Below are positions 1 through 8,305 of a stretch of 64,000 bases of DNA, one piece after another. Under the pieces are notes generated by a model. The model was not told the origin of the DNA. It made no database searches and saw only the letters and a list, made by a program, of their open reading frames with translations. The translations under genes and the position numbers were made by a program. Each line of letters opens with the position of its first letter. The first letter of the stretch is position 1. Source of the stretch: JAFAGO01 sp031987605 (GTDB lineage Bacteria; Bacteroidota; Bacteroidia; Flavobacteriales; Weeksellaceae). The stretch spans positions 11,378 to 75,377 of the forward strand of contig DALZZF010000013.1 in NCBI GenBank assembly GCA_031987605.1. The letters run 5' to 3'.

Positions 1-572
1 GAAATTTTTGGAGCCGGTGTAGAAACGGCAGAGCTTTCCATCTTCGTATGCTGAATAGGGGCAGAAGAAGTTCCTCTGTTCTGAACATAGGCTAAAATAT
101 CTTCTTTGGTAATTCTGCCTTCAAGACCGCTACCTTTAATCGCTTTCAGTTCGTTTTCAGAAATGTTTTCCTGCGTGGCAATGGATTTTACCAATGGTGA
201 AAGATAGAGATCACCGGTGAATTCTTGTTTTGGAGCGGAGGCCTGAAGAGGTTTTTCCAGCTCAGAAAGGACTTCCGGCTCTGGCTCATTTGTGTTAGGG
301 GAAGAAATTTCAGTAGTGTTTTCACTTTCGCCTTCCACTTCTAAAATGGCAATAACTTCTCCAACTTTTGCAATTTCATCTTTTTGTTTCAGGATGGTTA
401 CAATTTTTCCGGAAACGGGTGTCGGAACATCGGAATCTACTTTATCGGTTGCTATTTCCACTACGGAATCGTCTTCCGAAACCTGATCGCCTTCTTTTAC
501 GAGCCAATCAATAATGGTTGCTTCCATCACACCTTCACCCATTGAAGGAAGTAATAACTGATAATTTGCCAT
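1..572 (-). CDS. 2-oxo-acid dehydrogenase E2 component (dihydrolipoamide acyltransferase), N-terminal part
   Basis: This is the acyltransferase core of a 2-oxo-acid dehydrogenase complex, which moves an acyl group from a lipoyl arm to CoA in the cytosol. Only the first 190 residues are present; the gene runs off the left edge. Residues 1-77 form a lipoyl domain with the attachment motif ATDKVDSD, so the lipoylated lysine is Lys44. A Pro/Glu-rich linker follows, then a peripheral E1/E3-binding domain at about residues 122-160 (LYLSPLVKSIA ... GRITKEDI). The catalytic domain lies outside the window. The ATG at 570-572 begins the lipoyl domain directly, so the start is secure. The opening LLPSMGEGVMEA is typical of Flavobacteria E2 proteins annotated as branched-chain or general 2-oxo-acid type, but the substrate cannot be fixed from this part. 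Confidence 0.9.
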   Translation of the reverse strand, partial: MANYQLLLPSMGEGVMEATIIDWLVKEGDQVSEDDSVVEIATDKVDSDVPTPVSGKIVTILKQKDEIAKVGEVIAILEVEGESENTTEISSPNTNEPEPEVLSELEKPLQASAPKQEFTGDLYLSPLVKSIATQENISENELKAIKGSGLEGRITKEDILAYVQNRGTSSAPIQHTKMESSAVSTPAPKI

Positions 573-592
573 TGGAGAATATTTGGTTTTCA

Positions 593-623
593 CAAATATA
601 AACAATTTTGAAAACTTAGCAAT
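593..623 (-). promoter_or_regulatory. Promoter of the E2 gene
   Basis: On the minus strand there is a -7 box TATATTTG (593-600), which fits TAnnTTTG exactly. A TTG lies at 620-622, 19 bases upstream, as the -33 element. The predicted transcription start leaves a leader of about 15 bases before the ATG. Confidence 0.55.
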
Positions 624-686
624 TTTTGCGCATAAATTTACGAATTTGATAATTTTAAGGAATTATAAAACAAATTCGGTAATGTT

Positions 687-733
687 TTACAGCCTGTGAT
701 AATTTTATTTCACAAAATTATCACAGGCTGTAA
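687..733. repeat. Perfect 20-bp inverted repeat
   Basis: The arm TTACAGCCTGTGATAATTTT at 687-706 is matched by its exact complement at 714-733 across a 7-base loop. There is no T-run on either side, so it does not look like a standard intrinsic terminator, although it lies between two minus-strand genes. The core TTATCACAGGCT recurs at about 27587, and a close form occurs at about 55958, which suggests a dispersed element. Confidence 0.75.
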
Positions 734-774
734 GAGTCGGGCTAAATGATTATCAATAAAATTTCAACAGGCTA

Positions 775-1794
775 TTAATCTTTTGAAACAAAATCCAAAA
801 CAGAATAATCTCCTAAAGAAATTTCCCGGGCAACACCGTAATATTGGGCATTATTCCCGATCATGGAATTGCTAAGATTGCCATGATTGATGGTGGTGTT
901 TTCCTGAACCAGTGAGTTTTCAATATTGGAATTGATGACTTTCGTTCCGTTTCCTAAAGATACATGCGGACCGATTTTAGAATTGAGAACTTCCACATTT
1001 TCACCGATAAAACACGGTGGAATAATTAGGCTATTCTGGATTTTTGCAGATTCCGGAAAGTGGGAAAATTCTTCTTTTTCATACTCCAGAATTTTTCCGT
1101 TGGTTTCTACGGTTGCATTTTTGTTTCCACAATCCATCCAGTCGTCTACTTTTCCTAATGAAAATTTTGCTCCTTTTACACGAAGGTTTTCCAAAGCGGT
1201 GGTCAATTGATATTCTCCTCCGTATTTAATGTCGTTTTCCATGATGTAATTGATTTCATCCATTAGTTTTTCTGCGGATTTGAAATAATAAATTCCAATA
1301 ATCGCAAGATCGGAAACAAATGTTTTTGGTTTTTCCACAAAATCAGTGATGAAGCCATAATCATCCAGTTTTACCACACCGAAAGCTGAAGGATCTTCCA
1401 CTTTTTTCACCCAAATTACCCCATCGGAATTTTTATCCAAAGTAAAATCTGCGCGGAAAAGTGTGTCGGCAAAAGCAATTACAACATCTCCCTGCATAGA
1501 ATTTTCTGCACATTTTATAGCGTGGGCTGTTCCCAGAGGTTCATCCTGAGTGTAAACACTTCCTTTTGCGCCCAGTTTTTCGGCAATTTGAATGAGGGAT
1601 GCTTCAACCTCGGAACCGAAATCACCAATAATGAATGCTATTTCATCTATTTTTTCTCCTGCAACTTTTGCAATATCTTCTACCAATCTTTGTACAATCG
1701 GTTTTCCTGCAATTGGAATCAGGGGCTTAGGAACGGTTAACGTGTGAGGTCTTAGTCTTGATCCTCGACCCGCCATTGGAACTATAATTTTCAT
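775..1794 (-). CDS. Sugar-phosphate nucleotidyltransferase
   Basis: The product joins a nucleoside triphosphate and a sugar 1-phosphate to make a nucleotide sugar. The N-terminus has the family signature GRGSRLRPHT followed by PKPLIPI (about residues 9-29), and FADTLF near residue 110 supplies the metal-binding aspartate. The last 100 or so residues show repeated I/V/N-rich hexapeptides (such as FIGENVEVLNSKIGPHVSLG), as in a left-handed beta-helix. The 339-residue length suits RmlA- or GlmU-N-like enzymes with such a tail. The sugar is not determined; glucose-1-phosphate or mannose-1-phosphate are the usual candidates. The gene follows a flippase gene on the same strand and probably serves surface glycan synthesis. 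Confidence 0.85.
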   Translation of the reverse strand: MKIIVPMAGRGSRLRPHTLTVPKPLIPIAGKPIVQRLVEDIAKVAGEKIDEIAFIIGDFGSEVEASLIQIAEKLGAKGSVYTQDEPLGTAHAIKCAENSMQGDVVIAFADTLFRADFTLDKNSDGVIWVKKVEDPSAFGVVKLDDYGFITDFVEKPKTFVSDLAIIGIYYFKSAEKLMDEINYIMENDIKYGGEYQLTTALENLRVKGAKFSLGKVDDWMDCGNKNATVETNGKILEYEKEEFSHFPESAKIQNSLIIPPCFIGENVEVLNSKIGPHVSLGNGTKVINSNIENSLVQENTTINHGNLSNSMIGNNAQYYGVAREISLGDYSVLDFVSKD

Positions 1795-1852
1795 TTTGTT
1801 TTATTTAATAAAGGGACAATGTTTTTGTATTATAATTTATAAAAAAGGTTTA

Positions 1853-1860
1853 CAAATTTA
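1853..1860 (-). promoter_or_regulatory. -7 box upstream of the nucleotidyltransferase gene
   Basis: TAAATTTG on the minus strand fits the Bacteroidetes -7 consensus TAnnTTTG, about 58 bases before the ATG at 1794. No convincing -33 TTG was seen, so this is a moderate call. Confidence 0.4.
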
Positions 1861-1929
1861 TGAAAATAAGTTGAGTATTTTCTTTCAGGAAATAATGTTA
1901 CAAATGATTAATATTAGTGAATAAACCTT

Positions 1930-3348
1930 TTATTTTCGGACTTTTGAAAGTATAAAATCTTTTTCGCTGAAAAGAAGAATTCCGGTATAAATGACAAATA
2001 AAATATTGCCCATCCAGAAATTGTAATCAAATATTTTCACCGCAATATAACTGAAAATACTTAGTAAAATCAGGAAAAACAGCATTTTCCCAACACGGTA
2101 AGGAATGGGATAATATTTTTGCCCGAGAAGATAGGAAACCACCATCATAACAAGGTATGCCAACAATGTTACCCATGCCGAAATCATAAAACCATATTTT
2201 CCCAAAAGCCAAAGGTTCAGGGAAATGGTAATCAAAGCTCCCAACCAGGAAATAATCGTTCCCACAAAAGTTCTGTCGGTTACTTTGTACCATGTGGAAA
2301 AATTGTAATAAATCCCAAAACAAAGGTTGGCAATCACAATAATCGGAACAATATCAATCGCGTTCCAATAAGTATGATTGGGAACGAGAATTTTCATAAT
2401 CCATGAAATATTGGCAATAATTCCCATCGCGACTGCAGATGCAAAAAAAGCAAAATATTCCGTGACTTTAGCATAGGTGTTTTTTGCGTTTTTGTTGTTC
2501 ATCTCCTTGAAAAAATAGGGCTCAATTCCCATTCTGTATGCCGTCACAAAAAGCGTCATCAGTACAGCGATTTTATAGCATCCGGCGTAGGAACCGGCAT
2601 CTGCTTTATCAATTTTGTAATATTGGATGTATTTGTCGAAATTTTCATTCACCATAAAAGCAAATCCGGCAATCATCACAGGCCAGGAGTATTTGAACAT
2701 TTGTATCAGGAGCGTTTTGTCCATTGATGCCCGAACTTTCAGAATAACCGGAATCAAAAGGATAAAAGTAACGATGCTGGCAAATAGATTGGCAAAAAAC
2801 GGATAAGAAACTTTCGTGCTAAGCCCCATTTTTTCTGAGACTGAATGGGGGATAAATAAAAACAACCCAAAAACAAAAATGGTTTGAAGAATGGTTGCCA
2901 CAATTCGGATTGCCGAATATTTTATGGGCTTATTGTGAAATCTCAGCCATGCAAAAGGAATAACACACAGGTTGTCGAAAAATGCAATCAGCGCAAACCA
3001 TAAGATGTATTCCGGGTTTTCAGCATAACCAAAATATTCTGCAATCGGTCGGTTGAAAACAATGCAGGATAAAAGAAATACGGTGGATAAGGCAAATAAA
3101 AACCAGAATGCCGTATTAAAAGTTTTGGGTTCGCGGTCTTTTTCTGCCGAAAAACGGAAATAACTTGTTTCAAACCCAAAAGAAAGAAAAATATTGACAA
3201 ACGAAATTAATGCATACAGATTTCCAAATTTCGCAAACTCTTCATTCTCAATGAATTTTATATAAAGCGGATTCAGTACCACCAGAATAATCCGCGGAAG
3301 AATCGCACCCATTCCGTAGATAATGGTTTCGTTGAGGAGCTTTTTCAA
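1930..3348 (-). CDS. Polysaccharide flippase, Wzx/MATE-like
   Basis: This inner membrane protein probably flips lipid-linked oligosaccharides. It is about 472 residues long with some twelve hydrophobic segments, and opens with the family-typical NETIIYGMGAILPRIIL. The open frame can be extended to a TTG at 3369, but that codon lies inside a good -7 promoter box (3367-3374), so it would not be transcribed as coding sequence. The next in-frame TTG at 3348 gives MKKLLNETIIYG, a common start for this family, and is chosen here. The nucleotidyltransferase gene lies downstream on the same strand. The substrate is unknown; the gene is well away from the main glycan locus, so it may be a housekeeping flippase. 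Confidence 0.82.
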   Translation of the reverse strand: MKKLLNETIIYGMGAILPRIILVVLNPLYIKFIENEEFAKFGNLYALISFVNIFLSFGFETSYFRFSAEKDREPKTFNTAFWFLFALSTVFLLSCIVFNRPIAEYFGYAENPEYILWFALIAFFDNLCVIPFAWLRFHNKPIKYSAIRIVATILQTIFVFGLFLFIPHSVSEKMGLSTKVSYPFFANLFASIVTFILLIPVILKVRASMDKTLLIQMFKYSWPVMIAGFAFMVNENFDKYIQYYKIDKADAGSYAGCYKIAVLMTLFVTAYRMGIEPYFFKEMNNKNAKNTYAKVTEYFAFFASAVAMGIIANISWIMKILVPNHTYWNAIDIVPIIVIANLCFGIYYNFSTWYKVTDRTFVGTIISWLGALITISLNLWLLGKYGFMISAWVTLLAYLVMMVVSYLLGQKYYPIPYRVGKMLFFLILLSIFSYIAVKIFDYNFWMGNILFVIYTGILLFSEKDFILSKVRK

Positions 3349-3366
3349 AATATGCTGACTTTTCTG

Positions 3367-3374
3367 CAAATGTA
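3367..3374 (-). promoter_or_regulatory. -7 box of the flippase gene
   Basis: TACATTTG on the minus strand is an exact TAnnTTTG match. It overlaps the outermost possible TTG start of the flippase frame and so argues for the inner start at 3348. Confidence 0.45.
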
Positions 3375-3387
3375 ATTAAAATAGTTG

Positions 3388-3415
3388 TTGGTTCTTGGTT
3401 GTCGGTTAATGGTTG
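3388..3415. repeat. Short array with a 7-base period (GGTT core)
   Basis: GGTT occurs at 3390, 3397, 3404 and 3411, spaced exactly 7 bases apart (units of the form nnTGGTT). The array lies in the divergent spacer between the flippase gene and pyrC. Confidence 0.6.
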
Positions 3416-3440
3416 AGTGTTTGGAGTGGTGAGATTTTTT

Positions 3441-3503
3441 TATCAATTAGGTCGGGCTTTAGCCCGATTTTGATAATTTAAATCGTTTGGCTTTAGCCAA
3501 AAC
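3441..3503. repeat. Two consecutive short palindromes
   Basis: TCGGGCTTTAGCCCGA lies within an outer TATCA...TGATA pair (3441-3475) and is followed by GTTTGGCTTTAGCCAAAAC (3485-3503). Both have the core GGCTTTAGCC and a very short loop. The second overlaps the -33 element of the pyrC promoter. They resemble small dispersed palindromes of Flavobacteria. Confidence 0.6.
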
Positions 3504-3517
3504 TTAAACTAACTTTG
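3486..3517 (+). promoter_or_regulatory. Promoter of pyrC
   Basis: A -33 TTTG (3486-3489) and a -7 TAACTTTG (3510-3517) are separated by 20 bases, a full match to the Bacteroidetes consensus. The predicted transcription start gives a leader of about 30 bases before the ATG at 3553. Confidence 0.65.
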
Positions 3518-3552
3518 TGGAAATTCGACAACGATAAACAGACAAACCAATA

Positions 3553-4890
3553 ATGAAAACCCTCATCAAAAACGCCAAAATCGTCAACGAAAACCTTGTG
3601 TTCTCCGTCGATGTTCTTATCGAAAACGATTTAATTACCCAAATACTTCCCGAAATTCCGGAAAATGAAGCCGAAAGGATCATCAACGCTAAAGGAAAAT
3701 ATCTTCTTCCTGGTGTGATCGACGATCAGGTACATTTCCGTGAACCGGGACTCACCTGGAAAGGCGATATCGAAAGTGAATCCAAAGCAGCCATTGCAGG
3801 CGGAATCACCACATTTATGGATCAGCCCAACACCGTTCCCAATGCGGTAACTCAGGAACTTCTGCAGGAAAAGTACGATATTGCTGCCGAAAAATCGTAC
3901 GCCAATTATGGTTTTATGATGGGCGGAACCAATGATAATCTGGATGAAATTTTAAAAACCAATCCCAGAAATGTTCCGGGTATAAAACTTTTTCTCGGTT
4001 CCTCCACAGGAAATATGCTGGTGGATAATCCCGAAACTTTGGAAAATATTTTCAGTAAAACCAAAATGCTGATTGCTGTACATTGCGAAGATGAAGATAC
4101 GATCCGTAAGAACACAGAAGAATACAAAACTAAATATGGTGATGATATTCCGGTGAAATTTCACTACTTAATCCGAAGCGAAGAAGCATGCTATAAATCC
4201 TCTTCCAAGGCCATTGAATTAGCGAAAAAAACCGGAGCAAGGCTTCATGTTTTTCATTTATCGACGGCAAAGGAAACCGAACTTTTCAGAAACGACATCC
4301 CTTTAAAAGACAAAAAAATTACGGCGGAAGTTTGTGTCCATCACTTGACGTTTACCAATGAAGATTACGAAACCAAAGGAACTTTAATCAAATGGAATCC
4401 TGCCGTAAAAACGCAAAAAGATAAAGACGGATTGTGGGAGGCGCTTTTGGACGACCGGATTGATGTAATTGCGACCGATCACGCGCCGCACACCTGGGAA
4501 GAAAAACAGAATGTGTACACAAAATGTCCTTCCGGAGCACCACTGGTACAGCATTCTTTGAATGTAATGCTGGAAAATTACCACAATGGAAAAATCTCTT
4601 TGGAGAAAATCGTGGAAAAAATGTGTCATAACCCGGCAATTTTGTTCCGAATCGAAAAGCGTGGATTTATTCGTGAAGGCTATAAAGCCGACCTCGTTTT
4701 GGTGGATTTGGATAAAAAATGGACAGTTGAAAAAGACAATATTTTGTACAAATGCGGTTGGAGTCCTCTCGAAGGAACGGAGTTTCATAACGCAGTTACC
4801 CACACTTTTGTTAACGGAAATCTGGTATATGAAAACGGAAACTTTGCCCAGGAAAAATTCGGGGAAAGACTTTTGTATACGACATTTTAA
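3553..4890 (+). CDS. pyrC: Dihydroorotase
   Basis: This cytosolic amidohydrolase cyclises carbamoyl aspartate to dihydroorotate in pyrimidine synthesis. The metal-binding signature DDQVHFREPG is at residues 57-66, followed by GGITTFMDQPNT. Further ligand regions are visible as AVHCEDE (about residue 178), VFHLSTA, and ATDHAPHTWEEK (about residue 312). GIKLFLGSSTGNML carries a lysine that could be the bridging carbamylated residue, as in related amidohydrolases; that is inference. At 445 residues it has the usual length of the longer, class I type. It appears to be a single-gene unit with a strong promoter just upstream. Confidence 0.93.
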   Translation: MKTLIKNAKIVNENLVFSVDVLIENDLITQILPEIPENEAERIINAKGKYLLPGVIDDQVHFREPGLTWKGDIESESKAAIAGGITTFMDQPNTVPNAVTQELLQEKYDIAAEKSYANYGFMMGGTNDNLDEILKTNPRNVPGIKLFLGSSTGNMLVDNPETLENIFSKTKMLIAVHCEDEDTIRKNTEEYKTKYGDDIPVKFHYLIRSEEACYKSSSKAIELAKKTGARLHVFHLSTAKETELFRNDIPLKDKKITAEVCVHHLTFTNEDYETKGTLIKWNPAVKTQKDKDGLWEALLDDRIDVIATDHAPHTWEEKQNVYTKCPSGAPLVQHSLNVMLENYHNGKISLEKIVEKMCHNPAILFRIEKRGFIREGYKADLVLVDLDKKWTVEKDNILYKCGWSPLEGTEFHNAVTHTFVNGNLVYENGNFAQEKFGERLLYTTF

Positions 4891-5031
4891 ATTTCAAATT
4901 CAACAAAATATCATTCACAAAAAATTAACGTTAAATTTGAAAAAACCGAAATCACAAAAATTCATATTGTTTGCATACAGGATGTAACAATTTGATTTTT
5001 TATTTGTCTTATCTATAAATATTATTAAACT

Positions 5032-7959
5032 ATGATCAGAAGAATTTCTACAGTTTTATTGGTAGCAGCTCTTTCGTTCAACGCTTTCGGACAAAACAAC
5101 GAATGGAAGGAAGCGAAAAGCGGAGGCTATACCTATAAATATGTGACCAACGATCCTACCAACTCCAGGTTTTATACCCTGAAAAATGGTCTGACCGTTA
5201 TTTTAAGTCCAACCACTAAAGATCCGAGAATTCAGGCGTATGTTGCCGTGAAAGCCGGAAGTAAAACCGATCCTGCTACCAATACAGGTTTAGCGCATTA
5301 TCTGGAGCACATGCTTTTCAAAGGAACCGATAAATACGGCTCACTCGATTGGAGTAAAGAAAAACCGGAACTGGATAAAATTGATGCGCTGTACGAGCAG
5401 TACAATAAAACCAAAGACGAAACGCAGAGAAAAGCAATTTATAAAAAAATCGACTCAATCTCTGGTGTAGCAAGTAAATATTCCATCGCCAATGAGTACG
5501 ACAAAATGCTTTCCGGAATGGGCGCACAGGGAACCAATGCTTGGACAAGTTTCGAGGAAACCGTTTATACAGACGATGTTCCGTCCAGCTCGATAGATAA
5601 GTATCTTGCCGTGCAGGCAGAACGTTTCAGAAATCCGATTCTGAGAATTTTCCATACCGAACTGGAAGCGGTGTACGAAGAGAAAAACAGAACTTTGGAT
5701 AATGATGGCAGACAGGTTTTTGAAACCTTATTCTCCAATTTATTTAAAAATCACAACTACGGACTTCAGACCACCATCGGAACGGTGGAACATTTGAAAA
5801 ATCCTTCACTGGTACAGATTCGTAAATATTTCAGTACTTATTATGTGCCCAACAATATGGGAATCGTGATGTCGGGAGATTTTAATCCGGATGAAGTGAT
5901 TGCCAAAGTTGATAAGGATTTTTCTTATATGCAGAATAAACCGGTGCCGAAATACACTTTTAATCCGGAAGATGCCATTAAGACTCCGATTGTAAAAGAA
6001 ATCGTAGGTCCGGATGCAGAAAGCGTAACCATCGGTTATCGCCTTCCGGGAAACAAAGATAAAGACGTGCTTCTTGCCGATTTGGTCGGTTCTATTTTAA
6101 CCAACGGAAAAGCCGGTTTAATGGATTTGAATCTGGTAAAAAAACAGAAACTTCTTCGTGCCGGAGCGTTTACGTATACTTTGATTGACCACGGTATTTT
6201 GTATTTGTCCGGTTCACCAACTTCAGGGCAGTCTTTGGAAGAAGTAAAATCGTTGATGCTTGAGCAGATCAACAATCTGAAAAAAGGAAACTTCGATGAT
6301 GATTTAATTCCATCCATCGTTAACAATATTAAAAAACAGAAAATTCAGGAAACAGAAACCTATTCCGATAGAGCCAATCTTTTGGTAGGTGCTTTTACCG
6401 CTGATCTGGACTGGAAAACTCAGGTAGCGTATGTAAACGATCTTTCCAAAATCACCAAAGCGGATGTAGTTGCTTTCGCCAATAAATATCTGGGAGATAA
6501 CAATTATGTAGCAATTCTGAAAAGAAAAGGCGAGCGAAAAGACCTTCAGAAAATCGACAAACCAACGATTACGCCGGTGGAAACCAATGCCGACAAGCAG
6601 TCCGCTTTCGTGAAGTTGATTGAAGATATGCCAAGCACGCCATCCACACCGGTATTTTTGGATTTCGATAAAGACATTCAGAAATCAAAAGTTGGAAATG
6701 CCGAAGTTCTTTACGTTCCGAATAAAGACAACGCCTTATACAGACTGCGTTACCGATATAAAATAGGCTCTCTGAACGATCTTAAAATGCCAATCGCCGC
6801 ACAATATCTTCAGTTCCTGGGAACCGATAAAAAATCGGCAGAGCAAATCTCTAAGGATTTCTATAAAATCGCATCCAGCTTCAATGTTTCTACAGGAGAA
6901 GAATATACGACCGTAACCATTGAAGGTCTTCAGGAAAACTTCGATCAGGCGGTGAAATTATACGAAGATTTGGTTCTGAATGTAAAACCCGATGATGAAG
7001 CATTGAAAGCCTTAAAAGCAAGATTGACCAAAGCAAGAAACGATGCCAAACTGAATAAAGGTGCCATTCTTCAGGGATTGACCAGCTATGCTTTATATGG
7101 TTCGAAAAACAAATTCAACAACACATTATCTGCTGCGGATTTAGAAGGAATTTCTTCTTCAGAACTGGTTTCTAAAATCAAGGATTTGAATAATTATGAG
7201 CAAACCGTCATTTATTACGGTCCGGCTTCATTAAGTGAACTTACTTCCAAACTGAAAGCAGCACATGCGGTTCCGGCAACATTTAAAACTCCTGCTGCTG
7301 CCAAAACTTTCACACAGATTCCTGCGACTAAAAATCAGGTGCTTTTCACCGATTATGAAATGGTTCAGGCAGAAACAAGATGGATCCGCAATACCGATAA
7401 ATACGATCCGAAAAACACCACTTTGATAAATGTGTTCAACAATTATTTCGGAGGCGGAATGGGATCGATCGTATTCCAGACCATCCGTGAAAGTAAGGCG
7501 TTGGCGTACAGCACCTATGGATATTACGTTTCTCCACAGAAAAAATCCGATGATTATTATGTGATGAGTTATGTCGGAAGCCAGGCAGATAAATTCAAAG
7601 ATGCGACCACCGCAATGAATGAACTTCTCACCAAAATGCCGGAACTTCCAGCCAATCTTGAACTCGCTAAAAGTCAGGTGAAAAAAGATATTCAAACCGA
7701 AAGAATTACGCAGGACGGCATTATTTTCCGTTACCTTTCTGCTAAAGAATTAGGCTTGAAGGACGATATCAGAAAGCAAATTTACAGTTCCGTTGACGGA
7801 ATCAAAATGAGCGATCTGAAAAATTTCCACCAAACCAACCTTTCCGGAAAGCCATACACTTATGCATTGGTGGCTTCCGATAAAAAAGTTTCTCAGGACG
7901 AAATGAAAAAACTCGGAGAAGTGAAGAAAATTTCTTTAGAAGAACTTTTCGGGTATTAA
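5032..7959 (+). CDS. Secreted M16 family zinc metallopeptidase
   Basis: The product is a 975-residue pitrilysin/insulinase-type peptidase with two homologous halves. A signal peptide covers residues 1-20 (ending FNAFGQ). The inverted zinc motif HYLEH is at residues 89-93, and the third ligand lies in the ELEAVYEEKNRTLDN segment near residue 215. The second half (from about residue 540) contains the substrate-binding FGGGMGSIVFQTIRESKALAYS, a typical inactive-repeat feature. It probably degrades peptides in the periplasm. The coding sequence is followed closely by an intrinsic terminator. The start is supported by the signal peptide. Confidence 0.92.
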   Translation: MIRRISTVLLVAALSFNAFGQNNEWKEAKSGGYTYKYVTNDPTNSRFYTLKNGLTVILSPTTKDPRIQAYVAVKAGSKTDPATNTGLAHYLEHMLFKGTDKYGSLDWSKEKPELDKIDALYEQYNKTKDETQRKAIYKKIDSISGVASKYSIANEYDKMLSGMGAQGTNAWTSFEETVYTDDVPSSSIDKYLAVQAERFRNPILRIFHTELEAVYEEKNRTLDNDGRQVFETLFSNLFKNHNYGLQTTIGTVEHLKNPSLVQIRKYFSTYYVPNNMGIVMSGDFNPDEVIAKVDKDFSYMQNKPVPKYTFNPEDAIKTPIVKEIVGPDAESVTIGYRLPGNKDKDVLLADLVGSILTNGKAGLMDLNLVKKQKLLRAGAFTYTLIDHGILYLSGSPTSGQSLEEVKSLMLEQINNLKKGNFDDDLIPSIVNNIKKQKIQETETYSDRANLLVGAFTADLDWKTQVAYVNDLSKITKADVVAFANKYLGDNNYVAILKRKGERKDLQKIDKPTITPVETNADKQSAFVKLIEDMPSTPSTPVFLDFDKDIQKSKVGNAEVLYVPNKDNALYRLRYRYKIGSLNDLKMPIAAQYLQFLGTDKKSAEQISKDFYKIASSFNVSTGEEYTTVTIEGLQENFDQAVKLYEDLVLNVKPDDEALKALKARLTKARNDAKLNKGAILQGLTSYALYGSKNKFNNTLSAADLEGISSSELVSKIKDLNNYEQTVIYYGPASLSELTSKLKAAHAVPATFKTPAAAKTFTQIPATKNQVLFTDYEMVQAETRWIRNTDKYDPKNTTLINVFNNYFGGGMGSIVFQTIRESKALAYSTYGYYVSPQKKSDDYYVMSYVGSQADKFKDATTAMNELLTKMPELPANLELAKSQVKKDIQTERITQDGIIFRYLSAKELGLKDDIRKQIYSSVDGIKMSDLKNFHQTNLSGKPYTYALVASDKKVSQDEMKKLGEVKKISLEELFGY

Positions 7960-7982
7960 TTCTCAATCGATTTTATAAAAGC

Positions 7983-8016
7983 AAAAGCTGTTCGGGATTT
8001 TCCGGGCAGCTTTTTT
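7983..8016 (+). terminator. Intrinsic terminator after the M16 peptidase gene
   Basis: AAAAGCTGTTCGGG pairs with CCGGGCAGCTTTT (allowing two G-U pairs) over a 4-5 base loop, and a run of six T follows. Confidence 0.8.
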
Positions 8017-8065
8017 ATCATTCAAGTCCAACACCCCAAATCCAATATTGAAATACGTATATCGC

Positions 8066-8099
8066 ACATCGAAAATCGCAAATCGCAAATCGCAAATGC
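8066..8099. repeat. Tandem heptamer array AAATCGC
   Basis: AAATCGC is repeated three times in tandem with degenerate copies on both sides. It lies in the 343-base spacer between the M16 peptidase and SDR genes. Confidence 0.7.
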
Positions 8100-8235
8100 A
8101 TCAGGGCACCTTTATCCGCCTTCCGCTCCCGCTTTTCTGTTCGCCGCATCCAGCGCTTAATTCCAAAAGCTCCTCACAGAAAGAGCTCCGCTCAAGTCGG
8201 GGTGCGGGGTTTGAGTTTGTATTTCCGGCATAGTT
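8100..8235. repeat. GC-rich intergenic element, probably a dispersed repeat
   Basis: This stretch is much richer in G and C than the DNA around it (CCGCCTTCCGCTCCCGC; GAGCTCCGCTCAAGTCGG). It contains partial inverted pairs such as AAAGAGCTCCGCT. The frames across it are short and unlike any protein. It resembles the GC-rich intergenic repeats common in Chryseobacterium-like genomes, but no second copy is in this window. Confidence 0.4.
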
Positions 8236-8275
8236 TTCATCATCGCGACGATAGAAATTAATCCTATATTTACAG

Positions 8276-8305
8276 TCAACCATTAACGATCAACCATCAA
8301 CCATG
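8276..8305. repeat. Heptamer array CAACCAT running into a start codon
   Basis: CAACCAT TAACGAT CAACCAT CAACCAT is a four-unit, 7-base-period array. The ATG of the SDR gene at 8303 lies at the edge of the last unit, so the array occupies the ribosome-binding region. Confidence 0.65.

Noticed and set aside
4384..4803. 139-codon antisense frame inside pyrC
   Set aside because: It is a shadow of the strong pyrC frame; residues are Phe/Arg/Cys-rich as expected for an antisense translation.
7231..7695. 154-codon antisense frame inside the M16 peptidase gene
   Set aside because: The opposite frame is a recognised peptidase with all motifs; this one shows no domain.
8048..8233. 61-codon frame between the M16 peptidase and SDR genes, and its antisense partner
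   Set aside because: It consists of a heptamer array and a GC-rich intergenic block; the protein is low in complexity and resembles nothing.
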